Below, one piece after another: positions 13,060-25,300 of a DNA stretch of 64,000 nt (positions are counted from its first letter, which is position 1; each line of letters opens with the position of its first letter). The DNA lies in contig SEMN01000259.1 of assembly GCA_005408345.1 (NCBI GenBank), positions 682,001-746,000 on the forward strand, read 5' to 3'. The notes beneath the pieces were generated by a model. It saw only the letters and a program-made list of their open reading frames with translations, searched no databases and was not told the origin of the DNA. Made by a program: the position numbers and the translations under genes. The stretch is from Macquaria australasica (Eukaryota > Chordata > Actinopteri > Centrarchiformes > Percichthyidae).

Positions 13060-13983
13060 TAGGGCCGGGCGATAATTCAGTATTATGTTTTACCAACTTT
13101 AAGTGATATTGTATTATAATAATATAATCAATTTATGTTATCGTTTTACAACATTTTCTGTACAGGATGAGGCTTACAATATTCTATATTTTTCTTACTG
13201 TCAACAAATCCTATTAAAAGACCAAAACCAACAATGAATTGATCCTACTAACAAGTGTTGCCAAGTCTGATATATCTTAATCCTTTGTGTCACAGACCTC
13301 CATTGTTGTCCAAAAAATATTAAAAGCAGTGAGCTACACTGTTTCATTGGGTGACATGTTACTTCATTAGAATAAACTTAGGCACTGCAGTTGATTTCGA
13401 GATAACCCCTCATTCATCATCCTGCTGCTGTAAATTCTCTCTAGAGCACCAAATGTGTATTAATCCGCAGCTGAAAATAGTCCCCAAAAATGCACTAGTT
13501 CCTCCTGTTTGAGTAACGTTTGCTAAAAGTGGCCAGCTGCTTTAGAAAATTACAGAGCCTTTCCAAGATGTCTTATTATATATTTGTGACTAGTTTTTAA
13601 AGTTTTACGTTTTCAGTAGGAATGAATGGGCTTGGAGCTGAGAGGCACAGACAAAGGAAGGATCTCAGAAAGAACAGAGATGCACCAACACATTTTTGAT
13701 TTTGGTCTTTTCATGGGATTTGGGGACAATAACAAATGTATAGAATCACGTCAGCATTATCCTTTAATGGTTCCAAGCAAAATGTAATTGAAGATTATTA
13801 TTGAAGAATTAGTTTTACAAATTTAAAGAGTTTTGTCTGGTGTAAAGCATACAAGTGAAACACGTGCCATTGCCTTGTACATCAGTTTCATCATTTTAAA
13901 TGTGTTTTTGCATACCTCTGCCATATTGTGATACATCAGTATCCATATATCAATATCATTATATTCATTTAAACCCAGCCCTA
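13060..13983. mobile_element. MITE-like element with TAGGGC(C/T)GGG terminal inverted repeats
   Basis: The left end reads TAGGGCCGGGCGATAAT. The right end is AAACCCAGCCCTA, the reverse complement of TAGGGCTGGGTTT. Vertebrate and especially fish genomes carry many non-autonomous elements starting 'agggctgggcgat'. The flanks show no clear target-site duplication, so the two ends may belong to different copies. Confidence 0.45.
13371..13376 (+). terminator. candidate polyadenylation signal for mgat4c
   Basis: AATAAA occurs 591 bases after the mgat4c stop codon. It lies inside a repeat-like element (13060-13983), so use in vivo is uncertain. Confidence 0.3.
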
Positions 13984-16900
13984 CCGTGATGACACATTTG
14001 TAAGTCATTAGTTGATGATGCAATGAACCAATCATTTATGAATGTTTTTGAAGGCTCTTCAGAAAGGTGCTTCAAGTGAGGAATGAAGACAAATCTCACT
14101 TAGGAAACAGCGAATTACTGATTTACTACAGTTTTACTAATTTTATTACAATTGACCATTGTTGCTTTTCTAAGTATCACGCACCACTAATTATTTATAA
14201 ATGGCGGAAAAGGATAGCAATTATGAAGCGTTACTATATTTTTTAGAAACAGGTTCTCCTCTGAGTGTAGCCCTGGGATCCTCTGAGAATGTCACCATTT
14301 GGTCCTTAATGATTTTCCTCCTTAAAAACCCACCAGGAAAGTATCAGAGGTCATTGTTGCCTTGAATAGTCATCATGTCACACCTAACTTTTTCAGTTTT
14401 AAAATATTCTTTCCCGGTTTAATCATCTTCTTCATTGTGTTTGAGGCGGGTGTGTGAGTGGGCTGAGCTCTTTTACTAGCACTGTATGTTCCGTCAGGGT
14501 TGCTGACAGGAGAACAATGTTTGTTTTCACCCATCTTCTCCAAGAGCTGAGATTAGATTGCACAGTGAAGAATGGGCCAGGTCTGCTCTTAGGTCTCTTT
14601 TTTTCCCACCACAGCACAATTTTCCCCCAGTAAATTGGTCTGTGTTTGCCTCACTCTCTACACCAGCAAAACAACATCTCCCCTGAAGCTATAGGATCTC
14701 AATTCGTTCTTTCCCCAATGTTGCGCTCTCACAACTCCAATGTTTCTGCTCCTACATGGTTGCCTGTCTGTGATCTTTGCTCTCGGTTCATGCAGTCTGC
14801 TGCTGCTGCTTTGGGGAAACTTGCTTGGCTTTCCTTTGAAGATCCTTTTAAAATTTCCCACCTTGCTTTATGTTCTTTAGCAGCTAACATTACCAAGAAT
14901 TAACACTACACATGTTAACTCGTCATCACCGTGATGCTCAAAGCGATTCAAAGCCGTGCTTTGAAAATAACATTGTCATTTTCCATGTTTATGTAATTGT
15001 GATCTGTCGGTGGGCAATGTTCAGTGACAGATTCGTTTCTACGTTGAAATTGCGTCAAGAAATCACTCATCAATGCAATAAAGAGGTAAATGTTTACATA
15101 ACACTGACGTTCTTTAGGAACATGAGGTGGAAGCAGATCATCATTAAGCATGCTGCGACAGTTTTGTAAAGCTTTGTTCCGCTGTTGCAATAGCCACCTG
15201 TTCCGTGTTTTCCCTCAAGGTCTTGTTCAGTGTCACAGATCGAGACCTTTCGCAGATTGGCTTGTACCGCCACCTCCTTCCTCAGCAAATCCCCCATGTG
15301 CTCTCTGAAATGAAATTAGAATGCCCACCACCTCACAATATGGCGTATTGTTTTTCCTCAGCATTTCCCTTGAAATGTCGCCATTCATTTTGGTGAATGA
15401 TTCCGTGACCTGCATGGATCAGCTCCTTGGAGGGGATCTTGTTTGAATGGATGATGCTCGGAAACACAATCTACTTTGTGTTGCGTGTGTGGTATTCTTT
15501 ATGACGCACACCACTGTGCCAATTCAGCCTAGTATTACCTGCTTATGAGCTATAAACACATGATGTCACCGCAGGGCAGTTAGCTGTTTTACAAGTGTAA
15601 TGGATGGCTTTGATACGCGTCATGCCCAAGTAGAGCAACCGTGTTGTGAGGCTGATATTTCTGGAGGAGAAATTGCTGTCTGATCTTTATTTGAAATAAG
15701 ATGCCAGCCAAAACTAGCTGCACGCTGCAGATTTATGGACAGATTTACATCTTGGGGATAACAAAAGCTGCATAAATTCCTCAACTGGATGTCAGCAAAC
15801 TGCTGCGCACAGCATTCTTTGCTATCGGCAGCATGTTTGGAAACCACAATCCATACTAGGGCCTTGAGTGAACAGTGTGCACAGGATCAGTTATACTGTA
15901 CATTTCACTTAATACTTCAAACTGTTCTTTCCTCCTGTTGAGTATTTACAGCTAGTAAATGGCTTCACCGTCTATTTGTCAAGAATTAAAACACTTAACT
16001 ACATCGGCAGATCTCTGTGAGGAAAAAGGGCAGAGGTTTGTGAATCACTTGCAGGCAGGTAACTGTCCACGTTTGTTTAATTCTATTGGCTGAGAGGGTC
16101 CGATCCCCAAAGCTCCAAGCAAGTGATGAATGTGAATATGATGTGTGGATCCTGAGTTATTTGAAATGTGAGCTGTCTTCCAGTGGAGCATGTACAAAGT
16201 GCATGAACAAAAGCATTTTCAGTGGATAAAAACAACTCCTTTTGTACGTCGGGATCTATGAATTATTGTTCAGCTTCTGCTAATGAAATTGTACTGGGTT
16301 TGTAGGTAGAAGCCTACCGATACTACCTTACAACAGGTTCGGCGTTCACATGTGCTGTATATTGTGAAGTGGAGCGAGTGTGTTAAGATGTTGTTTCAGT
16401 GTCTGTTTTACTTTCCATCGTTCTCTAAATGGTACTGTATTGTAAGATGACATATATTTTTTTACACGTATCATTTCAAATGTTGTATTGTATATATTGT
16501 ATTTAAAATGAAATTAGATTAAATGAATGAATGCCAACTTTGTGGTGCATTGACTGCTGAGACAAAGCTGTGTGCAAGAGAGCACAAAATATTGAATATG
16601 TGTCTGCATTGTCGGGGCTTCAACATTGGTTTGAATGCCTTGAGGAAAACAAAAAAGTCTTTACATGACCCTAAATTAAAACTGTTGTCCCTCTGTCTTT
16701 GCCTGAACATGTTTTGTTTTACTGTTAAAAATGTTTATGAATTAAAAAAAATACATAGTTATGGCGTACATTTTAAATTTAAATAGAAAAAATGGTAACT
16801 GACATTTGCAGTTCCTGCTTGACTCCGATCTTGCTGTAGCCAAAAGCAAAAAACATACATTATTCATTTCAATATTCATGTGCTTTCTGCTTTTTTTTAA

Positions 16901-17622
16901 ACTGCATACTTAATGAAGGTGTGGGGATGGTGCTTGGGGCGGGATACTGTACTATTAAAAGCTCCGTGCTCTTTGTGTATTTGTGAAGAAGGGTCATACA
17001 TTTTCTTACATAAAGCGGACTGTCAGACACCTGGGAACATGGCTGACAAAGACAACAGACAAAAATGAATTCTAGAGGAGTGCAGCTGATATATGGGGCT
17101 AAATCTGGGTCAATAGTTTTGATCATTTGAAAAAAAGAAATGTAATTGAAAACCTAAAATCTGAAACTGAAAGTTAAGTTTTGATCTTGAACTTTGAAAA
17201 ATACAACAATGTATTCAAAATAAAATAAGTGTAGGAAACGTTTTTTCAGTTTAAATATAATTTTGATTCAATTCTGGAATTTTTTTGAATAAATAATTTA
17301 TTTTCATTTTTCACTTTTATATATATTTTGATATTTGAGGTCTTATTTTTGTTTACAGTTTCAAATATTGTTTTTTCAGTTTCAGATCTTTTTTTCACTT
17401 TCAGATCGTATTCGGGAAATCATGAGTGACAGCATAACAAAGAAGGCTGAGGACCTTCCTCAGTCATGTTGCCTTCAAGAAACGTAGGTAGTGTGAGAAG
17501 TATGACTCAACACTTTCTATACACCATATACACCACTGTTTTAGACCGCACTTGGCAACAATCGCAGTACAAAAGCAATAAAATATGCCAGATTGTGCAG
17601 TTCAACAGCCACACTTCCACAT

Positions 17623-18511
17623 AGCACACAAGTAAGAAATGTTAGATGTGTTTTTGAATAGATACTCTAGGAAATTATCCTAAATATAAAATTTTTGTAA
17701 CATAGTGTAACGCTGGTTACTCTTGGCGTTAACTACAGCTACTAGATTAAAACTAAGCTCGGGACGAGGGTAAAATAAGAGCGCGGGGCAGCTTCATCTG
17801 TCTCACTTTTATTAATGTCCGCCTCAACTCTTGGACAACGGAACACACACCCAAACGTGACAGACCATGTAACATCATATCACTCCGCCAATCTTAACCA
17901 TCATTAACCTCACAGGCAAGGTGCACCATATTATGTAGTTCCCGAGCAGCATATAACACTCACACATACATACATATGTGATTACCATTAATTAAATAAT
18001 GCAATAATTAAATCTGAGAAGGTAATCTCAAAAATAAATCTTCACAAAACTAAATCTCATCTTACAATAGGGACATACATAAAGGGAAAAGACATCTTTA
18101 GTGGGGAATTTGCCAAAGATAGAAATTAATCAGGCTAGCATTAACTAGCTTTATGCTATTAGCTGGTGTTCATGAACTTTGCACTCCTTACAGGGTCCAT
18201 GGTCCAGCTCAAGTTTTTGCCTTTCAAATGTATTGTTTCTTTTAACATCTGTGTTTGCCAGAATGTTGACTATAATTCGACAGTGGCTGCAGCTGCACAG
18301 AGCCTTATAAATGTGCTCACACAGAACCTCTCTCAGGGACAACAAGAGCAAGGAAGTTAGCAGGAACAGGGCAAAAACATGAGCAAATTTGTCAAATTCC
18401 CCACTAAAGATGTCTCTTCCCTTTATGTATGTCCCTATGTTACAAAAGTGACCATTTTAGTATTTAGGATTATTTCCTAGAGTATCAGCTAACATTTCTT
18501 ACTTGTGTGCT
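17623..18511. mobile_element. long palindromic (foldback-like) element, interrupted by a solo LTR
   Basis: The left arm is 17623-17705 continuing at 18067-18116. The right arm, 18386-18511, is its reverse complement with scattered mismatches. Shared words include agcacacaagtaagaaatg, atactctaggaaa, gtaacatagggacatac and ctttagtggggaatttg. Removing the LTR restores an arm of about 125 bp around a spacer of about 270 bp (18117-18385). No open frame for a transposase is present. The family is not known to me; foldback or long-TIR MITE are both possible. Confidence 0.75.
17706..18066. mobile_element. solo LTR (361 bp) with 4-bp target-site duplication
   Basis: The insert begins TGTAACGCTGG and ends CTTACA, the 5'-TG..CA-3' ends of retroviral and Ty3/Gypsy LTRs. 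It is flanked by ATAG on both sides (17702-17705 and 18067-18070). The uninterrupted site is preserved in the opposite palindrome arm, which reads gtaacatagggac with a single ATAG, so the insertion boundaries are seen directly. An AATAAA-like word occurs near 18031. No internal gag/pol sequence is present, so it is a recombined solo LTR or a similar short element. The superfamily is undetermined. Confidence 0.75.
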
Positions 18512-19222
18512 GGTGCCAGCAGGTTGTCAGGCTCAGTATGGTAAGTGCCTGTTTAACATCCAGTGCCCAGAGCATCTTGCGTCAAAAATCCCACCGTGTC
18601 ATAAATTAGTGAATGAGCAGATGTCATTCACATATATGCTGAATTCAAGGCAACATACTCTTTACAGTGATAGCAGTATCTCCAATGTCCACAGAGAATA
18701 AACATCCATAAATCCATTAGGAAGTGTGAAAAAAGCACACCCTATAACTTCAGATCTCAACTCACAAACATTTCATTTTTCAAAAGTATCTAAAGTAAGT
18801 TGATTGTTTTCTGTAAATCCATGTTTGAACTGCAAAGGAGGCACATCATGACTTTCCATTGCAGATTTATTAAAATGTAGATGAATTCAGGCAATACATA
18901 CTTAATAAATAAATGGGGCTCAGGTGAAGTACACAGCTAACTGAATGACTTTATAGCAACATTATTGCCACCACTCAAAGCCTGATAGGAACTGTATTTT
19001 TTTTTCCCAATACCAGTACATTTCTTTACAGTGCTAAGGTGAATAATGTTACATCAACATGGCCGAACCCTGGCATTCATCGCCATCCATTCATATACAG
19101 ATTTTTGTTGTGTGTTGGAAACCATTTGACATACGGGCAAAAACAACTCAAAATAGCATTAAACTTTTTTGTAATAAAAGGTGCCCACCAACATGTAGTA
19201 ACAATATATGGCATATGTATCA

Positions 19223-19300
19223 AAATAATCTAAGCTCATGGGTCCACTTACTAGCTTTTTAGATCTTTCAGCCACATCCAACGGTCTTTAAGTTGAAGTG
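19223..19300 (+). repeat. fragment of the hairpin MITE seen in mgat4c intron 2
   Basis: The stretch 'ataatctaagctcatgggtc' and what follows (cacttactagc, tctttcagccacatc) parallels the left half of the element at 11246-11455. The right half is not recognisable. Confidence 0.4.
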
Positions 19301-22300
19301 TGGAATTTGCAGTGGCCTCCTTGATCCTTCTCTGCCTTCCTGGTCAAAAGTTGAAAGTTCTGAAAACTTAGTTTAATTTGTTTTACTCCGAAGAGTCAAG
19401 AATGAACTTCCATACACAAATAAATGGCATGCCTGGAAACACTGAAATCACTCCCAACGGTATTTCAATGATTCTAGCTCATTCTTGACAGGCAAAACTT
19501 GGATCACCGACCTTTCATCAAACTAAAATGAGCAATTTCATCCTTAGCTGTAAGAAGTCTCATTGGCTCTGGAAGGGCATATTGCAATTCACAACCATGC
19601 TTGTACAGTAAACAATACAAAATACAGAAGAAAATGAAAAGAATATTTAACGCTTCATCAAAAGTTTAGGAGAAAAATAGTATAGGATCTGTATACAGAA
19701 TCACAGTTATTAGAGGTTTTGTGACAGGTCTGATAAAGGCTATTTTTGATAATGGAGTCGAGTCTCATACTCAATTTAACACCTTCAGGCTTTCCTGGTA
19801 CCAACACCATTTCAGAGACTTTGGAGCATTTTGTCACAGTCGTCACCGCCTCTCTCCATCTCCTGTCCTTCAAAGTCATCCAGAACCAAATGGAAGGTAA
19901 GTGTACATGACAGCCAGGTACCTGAGAAACCACAGCTAATGCATGTTATGAAGGGGCCGAGGTAGCAAGTAAAAAACCAATATCCCACATAACAAGACCT
20001 GCACTGTGCATAGGGGGGAGACGTCGGCCAATCGATTGCTGTGGTTGCCATGGTGCTGCCAGCACGTACCTGCACAGGAGGGCAAACCCCACATGATACC
20101 CCACATGATACAAGGATGTTATGGATTGTGTGGATTTCCTCATTTACCTCTCTGGGAATCTGCCTCTGTGGAGGGATTTAAACTCCACCTCACATTCACT
20201 ATCTGTCTATTAAGAATCAGCAGCGATGTGTGCAGCAGATCAAAAGAACAATGACCGCTGCCCGTTTGATTTTTTTTGGCCGCTTCTTCTCTCAAGGTGC
20301 AGGCGCGATGTTGTTTTCAGGCACACACCAGTGCAGCATCAAAGCCTGTCAATAGCCTCTGATTAGTACATTTTGTGCTGTGTGTTTCATGGAGGGTTTG
20401 CTGCACAGACCAGAGCCAGGTGCGCAGGCTGAGGTGGAGCTAAGCTGAGGAAATGGAGGTGGGGAGATAAAAGACATGTTGGAAAAGCTGAAAAGAAGTG
20501 CAATGAATGGACGAATAGGTAAGTACAGGGATTTCAAAGTATTGAAGTTGAAGCAAAGCTAAAGGCAGGGAAACACGAAGCAGGCGCAGGTGATGAATGA
20601 CTCGTAATAACCTGGCGAGGAACTTCTGATTGTCTGTCTGCCGGTGATGGAGGGGGCTCTCAGCGTTCAGGTGCTCTCGGGCTGATGAGCATCCAGTTAC
20701 GGTGGATACCAAGAGGCCCGAGCCATCCTGCGCCGGTGGGTATTGAACCAGTTTGATGATGGGAAAGGAAAAGGATGCATTCTTATCTGCCAAATCTGGG
20801 ATGAAAATGGCTGAGGGTGAGGATGAAAGCACATCAAGCATTCAATCATCATTTGTTTCCAGTTGGTGGCAAATCAAAGCTATGTTAAGTGGAATCTGCA
20901 CATGTGCAGAAAGAGCTGTTCATTGTGGTAAAAAGGGACGAAGTATAACTGTGTAGGTCACAAGTTTAATTACACGGGTTAAGCCGCACTCTTATTGCAT
21001 AGATGATACATTGCAGTAGTGCAGACAACCTAAGAATTTTTTTTCATTTGCTGTCATGATGTTGAACATTAACAGTGAACCAGCCCAGCAGAACACTGTG
21101 TGCTTCACATTAACTACTCCCATGGCATTTACAGGGTCTTCATGAGGAGTGGAGATAAAAGGAACAGTGCTGCAGGCGCTGTTTGAGCTGGCTCCTTCCT
21201 CAGAGTGGATAGTCCCTACGGCGAATGAGGGTTTAATCGTTCCCAATTGCTTTGCCTCACAAAAGGTGCGACACCCCCCCACCACCCCACCTTCCTGCTA
21301 CCACCACCACCACCATCCCATCTGTCTCTCATTGTTGCCAGTGAACAAATCTTGCCACAGGGAGATGTGCTGCCACTTTTCCTCAGTCCCTTCTTCCCTA
21401 AACCTCCACTTTCAGCTTTGTAATGTCTTCATCCTACTGGGAACAGGGAAAGGAGTAATCGAAACAATTACCTAAGTCCCATTTTGTTTCATAGGAGACT
21501 TGTCTGTTTTTTCCATGTGAATTTTCAGCCAGAATGAAACAGGTTGTGTCTTGGGGGCTTTTTGTGGAACATCACAAAGGCAGCAGCCATCACAAAACAA
21601 GAAAAGCTTCAGTGGCATGCTGGTCTGACCAGCAGGTTTATCACTTGGCTCTTTCAACAAGAGATCCACAACCAGTTACCAAAAGAACAAAAAAAAAAAT
21701 AGCGGGGGAAAAACAATGTGTGAAGCAAAAGCAGTCACCTTGATGTGCAGTTATCAGAACACATCCTCTCATCAAGAACTGTGGAATATATAACAGTCTG
21801 GATCATCATGTGGGAAACAAAGCAACCACTCTGCACATGTTTCACTGCCATTACCTCTGGGGATTGTTATCTATTTTCCCAAAAAGTGAAAGGTAAAAAC
21901 AGCACTGTCCCGATGCCAAGCTTACCTTACAGTGTGTCTTGTGATTCAAACAGCAGAAAAGAAAAGCTAGGCAACGTCTTGGCAGATCAACGGATCCTTG
22001 ACTTTGATGAGACCAAATGAGCTCACCACGAGATGTAATATGTTGCCTGGCCCTCCCCACTGGCCACTGTTCATATCTATCCCCTACAGTAACTCTCATA
22101 CTCCCGGGCATGTCATCCGAAATTGTAAAGGCCTTAATTAAAGATTAATGTCAGGGTTTCTTGCATGCGCTGCTTAGATCACTCATTTCCCAGGGCGCAT
22201 TGCTAAAAACCGCCCAGGCTGGACACCAGATTTTTCAGCTTTCAGAACAAAAGCCATCAGCTCTCTGGCCAACATGATCCTTTCAGCTGAAGGACAAGCA

Positions 22301-25300
22301 ATAACAGCTCTGCTGCTCGCTTTGCGATGCCACCACTGTGACTGGAATGGGGGGAGGTTGAGTCATTTTAATTATCACAGGCAGGCAAAGAGACACAATC
22401 AGTCAGTTGAAGGCCCGCTGCACCAACTGCTTGTGCCTCCATCCCTCGCAACAATTACTGATGCTTGTCTTCTTCATGAAGCCTGTTTATAATGTCAGGG
22501 TATGCCACAGAGTGGGGGATCTGTCTATGAGAATCAGCCTCGCTTTATATGCCTCTCCACACAACAGAGGTGGAGATGCATGGTGTGTTTGTTCAGGCGG
22601 AGCCATTGAATAATGCTTATGCATTATGTGTGTTCATGTAAACATGTGTTTGTCAGTAGTTTCAGATAGATATATATGAAATATGACCAACTCCAGTGGA
22701 ATGCTAGCAGTGCTGTAACAGGGCTTGTTGGTTTCTTTGTCACATAACACCAGATCCGTCTTCCAACATCTCAAGGCTGTTTCTATTTTCTCCCATAAAA
22801 AAAAGATGAGATCCACAGTCAGTGACACATTAACCACAGAGACATCAGCTTCCACATTTCCAATCAATATGATAAGGCTCGTAATGACAGAGCATTGCAG
22901 AGGGGTGAAGGAGGACACTTTGATGGTCTGAAAGGCCTGTTATTTAGCTCCTTCTGTACACCTCCACTGTGGGATTCTCAAAATAACAAATCTGAAAGAG
23001 CCTCACAAAGATGAAAAACAAGCACACCCTGCAATATCCAGCAGGCTTTCCAGGCCAGTAGATAACAGATAGGGTTTCAAACACAGTATATCTACTCTGG
23101 GGGGAATGGTATCTGATCATTGCTTTATTTGCTTTACATCTCAGATGCCAAAATGACTGTATCATTCCAAGTGCTGCCACTGTGTAAGCAAATCTCTAGT
23201 CTGATATTCAGCAGGAATGGCAGCTTCAGTCATTGATTCAGTCTGGTATTAATTGCCTTCTTGTTAGCCGTTTTCTGTGGGTGGAGGATTGATTTTGCCA
23301 TCGTCAGTAGTGGCAGACATGTCAGGTAGCTCTGACGTAATTTCCAGTCTACAATGAAGTTGTGTCAGCCAGCATGCAGTTAGCATAACTTGTGCCAGTG
23401 AATATACTTGGTGGTCAAAGTATATACAATGACAATTTGCTTGTTTAATGAGCAATAACCCACAACAAGGTGTCATGATGAAGGGAAATAAGAGTTGAGG
23501 AGGAGTCGATGATTGCCATAATGCAAAAATGAGTTTCCCCAACCAAGTCCATTGTGTTCTTCTGTCAAGATGCCTCAGGGGGCATTATCACTGTTTCAAT
23601 ATTGACAATTACCAAAGAAACAAAGGAGACACTGTGTTTAATTAACTCAAGACAAATAATCAAGAAGATGTATTGAAGACTGTACCTGCTTGGCCCAGGT
23701 AGTGTATTATTCTTACAACGGGTGACCAAGACTGGATTACCTACTGGCCAAAGCATGGGGGCCTGAAAAGGTCCAGGCCTACTGTGTGTCAACTGGTTTG
23801 TATTCATTTGATTAAAAATTTATTTTGGAATATGGCCAATTAAGTACAATATTATCAAACATGATGAGGACCCTGTCAGTATGAGGGTCAAACTATAGGA
23901 TAATTTTAGTTTTGTGCTTCTGTGATGCATATTCCTAAATTAAAGTGTAATCAAATTAACACACAAAGCAATTCTGGGGCCAGATAGTATTCCAGTATAG
24001 AATTATGTGCTGCTCCTATTCTGTGTTGGCTATATATTTTTGTATGTTTCTAATGTTTTCTTATGGAGGAAACAGGCATAAAACCAAAGATTTTCTGTGA
24101 TTACACACGCAAAACCCAATGCAAACCCAACATATTTTGAATTTTCATTCATTCTATGACTACATATGTATGACTACATATATCTTGAGCAGTAATTAGG
24201 AACACTAACTAAGCTGGATGTTTAAAATGTCCCTATCTAACTCTGAACAACAACATGTATCTTTGCTGAAATATAATTCCATTTTAACACCACTGGGTAT
24301 AATGTCACCAACTGTAGGCCCACCCTCAAAGGCTCTGGTTGGCTTGGTTGCTTCTCTGACCAGATGTGAGTGGTGATTCAGAGGTATGAAACCAGGGTAT
24401 CAGATCTCATTTTAGCTTACAACATAGCCAGTTGTTAATTCGGATGGCAAACACTGACGCTACCAACAGGCATCACCATGTGTTCATCTCATTTTGGAAT
24501 TAAAACACCTGGAGTGAACTGAGTCTTAAGTCTCTCTCTCTTTTTTGTGCAGTTTGACTCTATCTGCTGTCTAACTCTTAACCAGGGGCCATTATTCACA
24601 ACTGACATTGGCAGCCTTATCTGTGACAATAAACAGCTCCGACATGGCTTCTCCCTTCACTGCCATTGCTGAAGGCTTTGGTAATGCTGCCCATATGTGA
24701 GGCCTAATTACTTTCTCAGCTGGCCCCTGCAACAAGGTCACACTTATTATGCCACTGTCCCATCCACACAATCAGATTTCTCACAAAAGGGAGCTAATCT
24801 CATTCCTTCACAAGCCATTATCTTGATCGGACTGGCTTTTTACGCAATTTGCAACGCTGTCCAGATGAGGGAATGACTTTCCTTTAGCAGAAGTGAAGAC
24901 GCTCATCAGTATCCCACTGTGAAGTTTCAAACTGTCAGCCAACATCCACCAACTCCAAATTGGAGTTAAATTGAAGAGGCGTCCGGCTGGAGAAAGGCCA
25001 AGACAAGCAGGCCCGAGCATCGCTGCAGCGGCAGATGTCGATGAAGGTTTTTAATGGAGTTGAATTAATTCACGCAGGGTGTAATTTGTCGTGTGGATGT
25101 GGGAGGCGTACTAAGCCTGAACTTTTTCAGGGTCACGAGAGTCGTTATATTGATAGACATCTGCTGAGGCGGCCTGCAAATTTGCAAAAACTGACAGATA
25201 TGTTCTGATGTTGAGATAATGATAAATTGCAGTCCTCCGATGTGAGGCTTGTTGTGAAGCCAGAGTTGTGTCCTCACATATGTTTGGCCGATACTCTGCA

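Larger units (their letters stand above)
12781..16790 (+). other. mgat4c 3'UTR and immediate downstream DNA
   Basis: No coding sequence is seen. The first canonical AATAAA after the stop is at 13371-13376, but it falls inside a MITE-like element. The end of the transcript cannot be fixed by eye, and a longer 3'UTR is possible. The rest is AT-rich single-copy-looking sequence. Confidence 0.45.
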
